Shown here piece by piece: positions 1-5,164 of a stretch of 5,584 bases of DNA. The stretch lies in the NCBI GenBank assembly GCA_035707845.1, contig DASSTP010000001.1, positions 1 through 5,584 of the forward strand, read 5' to 3'. Position 1 is the first letter of the stretch. Each line of letters starts with the position of its first letter. The position numbers were made by a program, and so were the translations under genes. This DNA comes from CAMLHP01 sp035707845 (GTDB lineage Bacteria; Gemmatimonadota; Gemmatimonadetes; Gemmatimonadales; GWC2-71-9). A model generated the notes under the pieces. It saw only the letters and a list, made by a program, of their open reading frames with translations. It was not told the DNA's origin and searched no databases.

Positions 1-141
1 CACGTGGCCATCGCGCCAAGGCTGCTTGGCGCCGGTGAGCATCTCTTCTATGGGCTGGATCTTCCAGCCCTGGGCTACGAGTGCACCGCCCACGTGCCGA
101 CCGACGCGGCGACTCATGTCGTACTGACCCGGCGCCGGTGA
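1..141 (+). CDS. DHFR/RibD_C-like protein, C-terminal end (5' partial)
   Basis: The window opens inside a reading frame that gives 46 residues and ends with TGA at 139-141. The peptide contains APRLLGAGEHLF followed by LDLPALGY and ends in ATHVVLTRRR. This is the usual C-terminal pattern of the dihydrofolate reductase-like/RibD C-terminal domain family (small cytosolic NADPH-binding proteins of about 180-190 residues), in which a 'PvllGxGxrLF' loop precedes the last strands. The N-terminal three quarters lie outside the window, so the cofactor site cannot be inspected. The physiological substrate of these stand-alone RibD_C proteins is generally unknown, and true folate reduction should not be assumed. 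The next gene starts 34 bp downstream on the same strand, so co-transcription is possible. A second protein of the same family begins at 5207. Confidence 0.8.
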   Translation, partial: HVAIAPRLLGAGEHLFYGLDLPALGYECTAHVPTDAATHVVLTRRR

Positions 142-175
142 TCAGGGATTCCGGAAGAGGTCATCGCCTTACTCC

Positions 176-1204
176 ATGAAACGGCTTCGACTCAGTCTGT
201 GTCTGCTGGTGATTGTTGCCTGCGCCACCGGTGGAGGTCACCAGGGCCACGGCGGTGGCACCTATCGCGTGGTGCACGGCTGGCCCATGCTGCCGACCAA
301 TGAACTGCTCGACGAAGTGTCTGCCGTCGCCGCTGATTCGCATGAGCACGTGTTCGTTCTGACCAGGGGTGGCCGGCTGTAGCCCGACAGCGGGCCGCCC
401 GACAGCTCGGCGATCGATGCGCCTACCGTCACCATGATCGACGGACCGTCCGGACGGATTCTTGCCACGTGGCCGAACGGGCTGTTCGCGCTGCCGCATA
501 GCATCACGGTGGATGATCACGACAACGTCTGGGTGACCGATGTCGCGTGGCATCAGGTCTTCAAGTTCTCACATGATGGCAAGCTTCTCCTCACGCTCGG
601 CGAGCGCGGGGTTCCGGGCAAGGACGCGAAGCACTTTAATGAGCCGAGTGATGTGGCGGTCGCGCCAGACGGTTCGGTGTTCGTGAGTGACGGATACGGC
701 AATAATCGCGTCGCGGAGTTCTCGCCCCAAGGCAAGTTCCTCAGGGAGTGGGGGAAGAGGGGAAGCGGGGCTGGGGAACTGGATCTCCCGCACGCGATTG
801 CATTGGACGCAGCACGTCGTGTGTACGTGGTGGATCGAAACAACAACCGCATCGAGATATTCGACTCTGCCGGTGGCTTTGTCGCTCACTGGCCAGAAGG
901 CACATTCTCCTCCGCACAGGACGTGAAAGTCGGCCGGGACGGACGGGTTTTCATCGCAAGCGCAGGCCGATCAGGACCAATCGACAGTACGGGCGTGGTC
1001 GTCCTCGATTCGACCGGACATTTCCTGCAGAAGGTCGGCGGCTTCGGGAACTATGATGGCCAGTTTATCGACCTGCACTGGGTGGCAGTCTCCAGGTCCG
1101 GTGCGCTCTACACGGCGGACTTCGAGGGGCGCAGGGTGCAGAAGTTCGTGCAGTCAGTCGGGCGCCTGCCAACCCTGTCCGCTGGTCGCGTGTCTAGCCG
1201 GTAA
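176..1204 (+). pseudogene. PAL-like NHL-repeat lipoprotein interrupted by an in-frame amber codon
   Basis: One frame runs from ATG 176 to TAA 1202-1204 (342 codons) and is broken only by TAG at 380-382 (codon 69). Codons 1-16 encode a lipoprotein signal with lipobox IVAC (Cys16). The rest is an NHL-type beta-propeller matching peptidyl-alpha-hydroxyglycine alpha-amidating lyase, the zinc enzyme that cleaves peptidyl-hydroxyglycine to amide plus glyoxylate. By recalled alignment to the rat enzyme, the catalytic set is present: Arg64 (TRGGR), His108 (LPHSI), Tyr174 (SDGYGNNR), His206 (LPHAI), Arg221 (VDRNNNR) and His301 (DLHW). The stop falls where the animal enzyme has Trp (HRGDHVW versus TRGGRL-stop), so a single TGG-to-TAG change explains it. 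Internal ATG 434 lacks a Shine-Dalgarno sequence, the signal peptide and Arg64, so it is a poor restart. No good ribosome site is visible at 176; GGAAGAGG at 153-160 is rather distant. It could be a young pseudogene, a sequencing error, or readthrough. The natural substrate in bacteria is unknown. Confidence 0.85.
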
Positions 1205-1239
1205 GGTGCTGTCCCTCACCCACGCGCAGGCTGGATGAC

Positions 1240-1758
1240 ATGCGACATCTCACACTCTGCATCCTGGCTACCCTGATCGCGGGCTCCGGCTGTGCCCACT
1301 CCGCCGCCGAGCGCGTAACGCCAACGGATTCCCTGGCCCTCGTGCGTCGTCAGCTCGAGGCCCGGTATGCCGAGAACGAGGCCGGGTTCCTTGCCCGGGA
1401 CCCGGACCGCGTCATGCGGCTCAGGCATCCGGCGTTCCACACCATCACGCCGGACGGAACGGTATCGAATCGTGAGCAGATGTACGAGCGCACCCGGATG
1501 TTCATCGCCCGCGTGGAGCGATTCGACTCCCTCTCGGAGACGATCACCGGGCTCACGCTGGCTGGTGACACGGCAATTGCCATTGTCGACCAGCGCACGG
1601 TGCGCCAGCAGCGCTTTCCCGACGGGTCGCTGCACCAGGTCCGGACATCGGTGGTGCAGCGGGAGGCCTGGATCAGGACACCGCAGGGGTGGCTCTTCTG
1701 GCGCGTGGACCAGATCCAGCCCGGCGAGACGCTCGTGGACGGGCAGCCAAGGCAGTAG
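1240..1758 (+). CDS. SnoaL/DUF4440-like (NTF2-fold) lipoprotein
   Basis: This encodes 172 residues. The N-terminus has a short basic start and a hydrophobic stretch ending in AGSGC (Cys18), a slightly atypical lipobox that suggests an exported, lipid-anchored protein. Residues of about 30-165 resemble the SnoaL-like/DUF4440 NTF2 fold: an N-terminal helix with RRQLEARYAENEAGFLARD, then RHPAFHTITPDG, a NREQMYERTR helix, and alternating strands ending in AWIRTPQGWLFWRVDQ. Proteins of this type are small alpha+beta barrels with a pocket. Many have no known activity, and no catalytic residues can be assigned here. The gene starts 35 bp after the PAL-like gene on the same strand. Upstream only weak ribosome-site matches (GCAGG at 1226-1230, GGA at 1233-1235) are seen. 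It ends with TAG immediately followed in frame by TGA (1756-1761) and faces the AHSA1 gene with a 24-bp gap. The fold call is by pattern recognition and moderately sure. Confidence 0.7.
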   Translation: MRHLTLCILATLIAGSGCAHSAAERVTPTDSLALVRRQLEARYAENEAGFLARDPDRVMRLRHPAFHTITPDGTVSNREQMYERTRMFIARVERFDSLSETITGLTLAGDTAIAIVDQRTVRQQRFPDGSLHQVRTSVVQREAWIRTPQGWLFWRVDQIQPGETLVDGQPRQ

Positions 1759-1769
1759 TGACCAGATGC

Positions 1770-1782
1770 CGTCGCCCCGACG
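1770..1782. terminator. Small hairpin between convergent stop codons (weak terminator candidate)
   Basis: CGTCG at 1770-1774 pairs with CGACG at 1778-1782 around a CCC loop, filling the gap between the two facing genes up to the base before the AHSA1 stop codon. The stem is only 5 bp and neither strand has a T-run. A role as a bidirectional terminator is suggested by position alone. Confidence 0.25.
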
Positions 1783-2271
1783 CTACTTCATGGACGTGAC
1801 GTGCTGCACGAACTGGTCGAGCGCGATGTCGGTCCCCTGCTGCCAGCCTGACGTCCTGTTGGCCTCGAGGTCCGCCTCGTTGCGGTGCAGCGCCGTGAAG
1901 ACATAGCGGGTACCCTCCCCCACGCTCTCCATGGTGACGATGGCGGTAATGGGGATGTCGTCGAAGACGGCGGGCCGGTAGCCGGGGAACAGCATCGAGG
2001 TCCAGACCAGCCGCTGCATCGGGACGGCTTCCAGGAAGCAGCCGAGGTTGGGAAATACCTGGCCGTCGGCGGTGGCGATATCGATGCTGAAGATGCCGGC
2101 CGGCCGCACGTCCATCTCCGCCCGCACGACCTTGCCCCACTCCCGAGGCATGTACCACTCCTTCAAGTGCTCCGGCTTCGTCAGTGCTTCCCAGACGAGC
2201 CGCACGGGCGCGTCGATGAACCGCTCGAACACGAGGTCGAGCTTCGGATTGACGGCGAGTTGCGTGCTCAT
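1783..2271 (-). CDS. AHSA1/SRPBCC-domain protein
   Basis: This encodes 162 residues covering a single SRPBCC (START-like, AHSA1/CalC) domain. Supporting motifs are RFIDAPVRLVWEALTKPEHLKEWY (residues 17-40), which is the hallmark first strand and helix of the family, a central DMDV-like strand region ending in GIFSIDI, LVWTSMLFPGY near 88-98, and a C-terminal helix beginning SGWQQGTDIALDQF (141-154). The fold makes a deep hydrophobic ligand-binding cavity in a cytosolic protein. In this subfamily the ligand is generally unknown, and homology to the Hsp90 activator does not imply a chaperone role. The start codon (2269-2271) overlaps the stop of the upstream ArsR gene as ATGA, indicating translational coupling. 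This ArsR-AHSA1 pairing is very common in bacteria, and expression is presumably governed by the promoter/operator at 2654-2691. The gene ends in TAG. Confidence 0.9.
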   Translation of the reverse strand: MSTQLAVNPKLDLVFERFIDAPVRLVWEALTKPEHLKEWYMPREWGKVVRAEMDVRPAGIFSIDIATADGQVFPNLGCFLEAVPMQRLVWTSMLFPGYRPAVFDDIPITAIVTMESVGEGTRYVFTALHRNEADLEANRTSGWQQGTDIALDQFVQHVTSMK

Positions 2272-2609
2272 GACCCTGATTCCTTTTCCTTGAGGTGTTT
2301 GACGTACTCGTCGAACCGGTCCAGCCGCGCTTCCCAGATCCGGCGTTGTGTCGCCAGCCAGTCTTCGACAACGGCGAACCGTTCGGGGGCGATCTCGTAG
2401 GTGCGGATGCGCCCACGCTTTTTCGACTTGACCAGCCTGCTTTGCTCCAGCACGCTCAGGTGCTGGACAAAGGAGGGCAGCGCCATGTTGAACGGCTCCG
2501 CCAGTTCGGTGACGGTGGCGGGCCCGGCCGACAGCCGCTCCAGCACCCTCCGCCGGGTCGGGTTGGCCAGGGCCTGAAAAACGACGTCAGCGGCTGCGGC
2601 TTGAACCAT
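2268..2609 (-). CDS. ArsR-family transcriptional regulator
   Basis: This encodes 113 residues from ATG 2607-2609. It is a winged-helix repressor: FQALANPTRRRVLERLS (about 11-27) is the typical ArsR first helices, TVTELAEPFNMALPSFVQHLSVLEQSRLV (about 33-60) holds the helix-turn-helix with recognition helix, and KKRGRIRTYEI (63-73) is the wing. There is no cysteine at all, so the ELCVC-type metal site of ArsR/SmtB sensors is absent and the inducer is unknown. The C-terminal helix (ERFAVVEDWLATQRRIWEARLDRFDEYVKHLKEKE) is the form found in regulators paired with SRPBCC proteins. The ATG is preferred over the in-frame GTG at 2661-2663 because that GTG lies between the promoter -35 and -10 boxes and so upstream of any transcript start. 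GGGATGGA-type purine-rich sequence precedes the ATG. The stop overlaps the AHSA1 start (ATGA). It probably represses its own operon through the palindrome at 2672-2691. Confidence 0.92.
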   Translation of the reverse strand: MVQAAAADVVFQALANPTRRRVLERLSAGPATVTELAEPFNMALPSFVQHLSVLEQSRLVKSKKRGRIRTYEIAPERFAVVEDWLATQRRIWEARLDRFDEYVKHLKEKESGS

Positions 2610-2653
2610 GTTCCATCCCGCCCGGGTGATTGGGTTCTCCCACCTGCCCGGCA

Positions 2654-2682
2654 AGGATACCACCCGATGACACTTAGGTCAA
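2654..2682 (-). promoter_or_regulatory. Sigma70-type promoter of the arsR-AHSA1 operon
   Basis: Read on the minus strand, a -35 box TTGACC (2682-2677) is followed after exactly 17 bp by a -10 box TATCCT (2659-2654). Transcription would start near 2647, giving a leader of about 38 nt to the ArsR ATG. The -35 box is embedded in the inverted repeat at 2672-2691, the arrangement expected for steric repression. The boxes are read by eye. Confidence 0.65.
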
Positions 2683-2696
2683 TACCTAAGTATTTT
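2667..2696 (+). promoter_or_regulatory. Candidate divergent promoter toward the hydrolase gene
   Basis: On the plus strand ATGACA (2667-2672, five of six bases of the -35 consensus) is followed after 18 bp by TATTTT (2691-2696), in one of the few AT-rich patches in the window. The operator palindrome fills the spacer almost exactly. The transcript would start near 2703 and carry a leader of about 115 nt before the hydrolase ATG at 2817. A weaker alternative is TTGCGC (2711-2716) with TATTAG (2736-2741), with a 19-bp spacer and no link to the operator. The assignment is tentative. Confidence 0.35.
2672..2691. promoter_or_regulatory. Perfect 8-4-8 inverted repeat, probable ArsR operator
   Basis: ACTTAGGT (2672-2679) and its exact complement ACCTAAGT (2684-2691) flank the spacer CAAT. 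A 20-bp symmetric site is typical for a dimeric winged-helix ArsR repressor. It overlaps the -35 box of the adjacent arsR operon and is AT-richer than its surroundings. Binding by the ArsR protein encoded at 2268-2609 is inferred from position. Confidence 0.75.
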
Positions 2697-2816
2697 CCGG
2701 TCCTGCCGTGTTGCGCAGTCCGCGTGCGCGCTTCTTATTAGACCCGGTTGCGGCTCCGCTCACGCACTGGCGTGGCGCGAGCAGCATCACATTCCAGCAC
2801 AGACCAGAGAGGTCCC

Positions 2817-3842
2817 ATGAGCCGGAATCGGAACCACGGTGCCGCGGCGCTGTGCGCCCTCGCCCTGCTGGCCTGCGGCAAGAACGACAAGGCCCCAGGC
2901 ACCGCAGCCGTCGCAACACCCGACAGTGCCGCCGACAGCGCCGTGACGTCGCTCGGGCCCGGGGAGGCCTACCTGCCGGTTCCGGGAGGCCGCATCTGGT
3001 ACCGGAAGTCCGGAACCGGAAGCGGCACGCCGGTCATCCTTCTCCACGGCGGCCCCGGGTTCTCGAGCTTCTATCTCAAGTCGCTCGACGCCCTGGGCAG
3101 TGACCGGCCTGTGGTCCGGTATGACCAGCTCGGCGGGGGAAAGTCCAGCAGGACATCAGACACGACGTTGTTCACGATCGATCACTTCGTGCAGGAACTT
3201 GATTCCCTTCGAGCGACCCTGGGATACGACAGGGTCCATCTCGTGGGCCACTCATGGGGCACCATCCTCGCGCTGGAGTACTACAGGGCGCACCCGGAGC
3301 ATGTGGCCAGCCTGACACTCGCCAGTGCGGCGCTCGATATTCCCGCCTGGGAGCGGAATGCGAAGCGTCTCGTGACGACACTCTCCGACTCCGCCCAGAG
3401 GGCCATTGCCCTGCGGGAGGCCGAGAAGAACTTTGCGGCACCCGACTACCAGCACGCGCTGGAGGAATTCTATGGCAAGTACGTGTGGCGCCACCCCGTT
3501 GCAGCGGACCTCGACAGCACGCTCCAGACGGTGAACGAGGAGATCTACAGCTACATGCAGGGACCGAGCGAGTTCACGATCACCGGAACCCTCAAGTCCT
3601 ATGATGCGACACCTTTTCTCAAGCAGGTCAAGGTCCCGACGCTGTTCACGGTCGGCGAGTTTGACGAGGCCAATCCCGCCACGATCCGGCGCCAGGCGGC
3701 GATGACCCCGGGAGCCCAGGTCGTCGTGATTCCGGGCGCCGCCCACATCACCACATGGGACAATCCCGATTTCATGCTCAACGCCGTCCGCACCTTTCTC
3801 GCACGGGCGGACTCGACACCCGGGTCCCGATCGGCGCCGTAA
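2817..3842 (+). CDS. Prolyl-aminopeptidase-like alpha/beta-hydrolase lipoprotein (peptidase S33 type)
   Basis: This encodes 341 residues from ATG 2817, with AGAGAGG at 2806-2812 as ribosome site. A lipoprotein signal ends in LLAC (Cys20), followed by a low-complexity linker rich in Ala, Thr, Ser and Asp to about residue 45. The catalytic domain then shows the S33 pattern: oxyanion-hole HGGPG (77-81), RYDQLGGGKS (101-110), nucleophile elbow GHSWGT with Ser146, acid Asp283 (VGEFDEANP) and His310 (GAAHITTW). A cap region lies roughly at 175-265. The YDQ-G-G-S and HGGPG motifs together point to proline iminopeptidase-type enzymes, which remove an N-terminal Pro or other residue from short peptides or amides. 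Substrate specificity cannot be read from sequence. The lipid anchor suggests action in the periplasm, unlike the cytosolic classical enzymes. It is transcribed divergently from arsR and may share its operator. The upstream in-frame TTG at 2748 would bury the signal peptide and was not chosen. Confidence 0.88.
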   Translation: MSRNRNHGAAALCALALLACGKNDKAPGTAAVATPDSAADSAVTSLGPGEAYLPVPGGRIWYRKSGTGSGTPVILLHGGPGFSSFYLKSLDALGSDRPVVRYDQLGGGKSSRTSDTTLFTIDHFVQELDSLRATLGYDRVHLVGHSWGTILALEYYRAHPEHVASLTLASAALDIPAWERNAKRLVTTLSDSAQRAIALREAEKNFAAPDYQHALEEFYGKYVWRHPVAADLDSTLQTVNEEIYSYMQGPSEFTITGTLKSYDATPFLKQVKVPTLFTVGEFDEANPATIRRQAAMTPGAQVVVIPGAAHITTWDNPDFMLNAVRTFLARADSTPGSRSAP

Positions 3843-3891
3843 TGCCGAATCCGCGGTGCGTGACAGGCGTTCGCTGCCACCGAGGCCAGGG

Positions 3892-4551
3892 ATGATCGAC
3901 TGCTGCGCCGGGGTGTGTGGCGCCATCGCCACCCAGTTTGACACGGCCCGGGCTGAGGGCGACCTGCTGAAGTACAGGAAAGGCGCCCTCAACCCTACGA
4001 CTCGCCTGCTTCGGGATGCGGTGCTCCGCGCCGGCGGCGGTGGGACGCTGCTGGATGTCGGCGCCGGCGTCGGTGCCGCCACTTTTGAGCTGCTCGCCGC
4101 CGGCTTCTCGACGGCTACCACCGTGGATGCGTCGCCGGCGTTTGTGGCCGTGGCGCGCCGGGAAGCCGAGGCGCGTGGCCTCGCCAGCCACATGACCATC
4201 CTCGAGGGCGACTTCGTCGACTCGGCGGACGCCGTGCCCGCTGCTGACGTCGTGATCATGGATCGCGTGGTCTGCTGCTATCCCGAGTATGCCCCGCTGC
4301 TCGAGCAGGCCCTCACGCACAGCGACCATCTCTTCGCCTACGCGTACCCGCGCGACCGCTGGTATGTGCGGCTGGTCATGGCATGGGAAAACGCTTGCAG
4401 GGTAGTCAAGCGGAACTCATTCCGCGCGTTCGTGCACTCGGCCAGGTCCATGGAAGCCATCATCCGGGCATACGGGTTTGAGCGAGAGAGCCGTACCGGC
4501 ACGCTGGCCTGGTGTGTGGACGTGTATTGCCGGAAGGCGCCTGACGCTTGA
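3892..4551 (+). CDS. SAM-dependent class I methyltransferase, RVVCCYP family
   Basis: This encodes 219 residues from ATG 3892, preceded by GAGG at 3882-3885 with 6-nt spacing. That start is preferred over the in-frame GTG at 3856, and it gives the N-terminal MIDCC that homologues share. Motif I is LLDVGAGVGAATFELL (53-68), the acidic end of strand 2 is TVDASPA (77-83), GDFVDSADAV (106-115) is the motif II region, and DRVVCCYPEY (124-133) follows strand 4. YRKGALNPTTRLL (28-40) resembles the 'YRrkG..kTtr' stretch of the same family. I recognise this as a widespread family of methyltransferase-domain proteins, sometimes annotated as BchM-like, with no established substrate. Cysteines at 4, 5, 9, 128 and 129 are notable. 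No membrane segment is seen, so it is cytosolic. It lies 49 bp after the hydrolase stop and could be co-transcribed. Its stop codon is within a 7-bp repeat array. Confidence 0.88.
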   Translation: MIDCCAGVCGAIATQFDTARAEGDLLKYRKGALNPTTRLLRDAVLRAGGGGTLLDVGAGVGAATFELLAAGFSTATTVDASPAFVAVARREAEARGLASHMTILEGDFVDSADAVPAADVVIMDRVVCCYPEYAPLLEQALTHSDHLFAYAYPRDRWYVRLVMAWENACRVVKRNSFRAFVHSARSMEAIIRAYGFERESRTGTLAWCVDVYCRKAPDA

Positions 4552-4570
4552 CGCCCGACGCCCGACCCAT
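4543..4570 (+). repeat. Heptamer tandem array A across the methyltransferase stop codon
   Basis: Four consecutive 7-bp units read GACGCTT, GACGCCC, GACGCCC, GACCCAT. The TGA stop of the methyltransferase (4549-4551) is formed at the junction of units one and two, so the last residues of that protein are encoded by the array. It is short and imperfect, but in phase with the 7-bp period seen twice more downstream. Confidence 0.6.
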
Positions 4571-4609
4571 CTGTCGATTTCCGGCATCTCCGTTCGTCGT
4601 GACAGTGAA

Positions 4610-4630
4610 GGCCGGCCAGCCGGCTCGGCC
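4610..4630 (+). other. Hairpin in the leader of the YCII gene
   Basis: GGCCG (4610-4614) plus GCC (4615-4617) pair with GGC (4622-4624) and CGGCC (4626-4630) around an AGCC loop, with one bulged T at 4625. No T-run follows, so a standard intrinsic terminator is not supported. The ribosome site AGGAG begins 13 nt later at 4643. It could limit read-through from the methyltransferase gene or just be a GC-rich coincidence. The remainder of 4571-4652 shows nothing recognisable. Confidence 0.35.
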
Positions 4631-4652
4631 CGTGACCACTCCAGGAGACGAC

Positions 4653-5003
4653 ATGCCGCACTACCTGATTTCCGGCTACCTGCCGGAGAACTTCGACCCG
4701 TCCTCGGTGGACGACGCAATGATCGAAGGGATCTACGCCCTCAACCGCGAGATGATCTCGGCCGGCGTCAGGCGGTTCGCCGGCGGGCTGGGCCAGGCGC
4801 ATACGCTGCGCACGCAGCCCAATGGTGAGATTCTCATCACCGACGGACCATATCTGGAAACCAAGGAGCTGGTAGGCGGCATCACCATCGTGGAAACCGC
4901 CACCCTGGAAGAAGCGCTCGACTGGGCACGCAAGGGCGCCAAGGTCGGCCGCAACAACGTCGAGGTCCGCGAGATCTTCTTCAACCCGGCGCCGGAGAGC
5001 TGA
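4653..5003 (+). CDS. YCII-related (DGPF-type) protein
   Basis: This encodes 116 residues from ATG 4653, with a strong AGGAG ribosome site at 4643-4647 and 5-nt spacing. An in-frame TTG at 4548 would add 35 poorly conserved residues and is rejected. The protein starts MPHYLISGYLPENF, has a helix around 20-38 (DDAMIEGIYALNREMISAG), RRFAGGLG, and the family signature DGPYLETKELVGG (64-76). A ferredoxin-like second half includes ATLEEALDWARKG (83-95) and the final strand VEVREIFF. This is the YCII/DGPF family of small cytosolic proteins. Its members are often encoded next to ECF sigma factors in other genomes, but none is visible here. The biochemical role is unknown. The length is normal for the family. 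The last codons and stop are the first unit of a 7-bp repeat array. The neighbouring gene on the same strand starts about 200 bp downstream, so the two may be separate transcripts. Confidence 0.9.
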   Translation: MPHYLISGYLPENFDPSSVDDAMIEGIYALNREMISAGVRRFAGGLGQAHTLRTQPNGEILITDGPYLETKELVGGITIVETATLEEALDWARKGAKVGRNNVEVREIFFNPAPES

Positions 5004-5066
5004 GCACTGGGCGCTGAGCGCTGAGCGCTGAGCGCTGTGAGCTGAGCGCTGTGCGCTGTGCGATGC
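4997..5066 (+). repeat. Heptamer tandem array B after the YCII gene
   Basis: About ten 7-bp units run without gaps: GAGCTGA, GCACTGG, three copies of GCGCTGA, GCGCTGT, GAGCTGA, two copies of GCGCTGT, then a degenerate GCGATGC. The first unit contains the YCII stop codon. The last unit runs into the hairpin at 5063-5084. The array is noncoding on the plus strand. Minus-strand reading frames through it are low-complexity by-products of the repeat. Confidence 0.85.
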
Positions 5067-5084
5067 TGCCGGAATCGGCAGCGT
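5063..5084 (+). terminator. Hairpin closing repeat array B (possible terminator)
   Basis: GCTGCCG (5065-5071) and CGGCAGC (5076-5082) form a perfect 7-bp GC-rich stem with a GAAT loop. It is extendable by a T-G wobble and an A-T pair to 5063-5084. It lies 60 bp after the YCII stop, where a transcript end is expected. A T-run is missing (GGGG follows), so intrinsic termination is only a possibility. The remainder up to the next gene (5085-5155) shows nothing recognisable. Confidence 0.4.
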
Positions 5085-5164
5085 GGGGCACCGGCGTGCT
5101 CCTGCACGGTGCGGACGCCACGCGGCCCGACGCCGACCAGGATCGCGAAGTCAACATGACTTCT

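Noticed and set aside
434..1204. Independent 256-residue gene starting at ATG 434
   Set aside because: It lacks a ribosome site and signal peptide, begins in the middle of a propeller blade, and is in the same frame as the upstream 68-codon piece with uninterrupted homology; better read as the rear part of one interrupted gene.
2607..2663. GTG start at 2661-2663 adding 18 residues to ArsR
   Set aside because: The GTG lies between the predicted -35 and -10 boxes and so upstream of transcription start; the ArsR fold begins after the ATG at 2607-2609.
2748..2816. TTG start extending the hydrolase by 23 residues
   Set aside because: It would place a basic extension ahead of a good lipoprotein signal peptide; ATG 2817 has AGAGAGG upstream.
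3856..3891. GTG start extending the methyltransferase by 12 residues
   Set aside because: ATG 3892 has a GAGG ribosome site and yields the MIDCC N-terminus typical of the family.
3252..4259. 335-codon minus-strand open frame opposite the hydrolase and methyltransferase
   Set aside because: Low-complexity Ser/Ala/Arg composition, no recognisable domain, and it lies across two well-supported genes; a GC-rich antisense shadow.
4548..4652. TTG start extending the YCII protein by 35 residues and overlapping the methyltransferase stop
   Set aside because: The extension is not YCII-like, and AGGAG at 4643-4647 clearly marks ATG 4653.
4997..5066. CRISPR array
   Set aside because: Units are 7 bp with no spacers; this is a simple tandem repeat.
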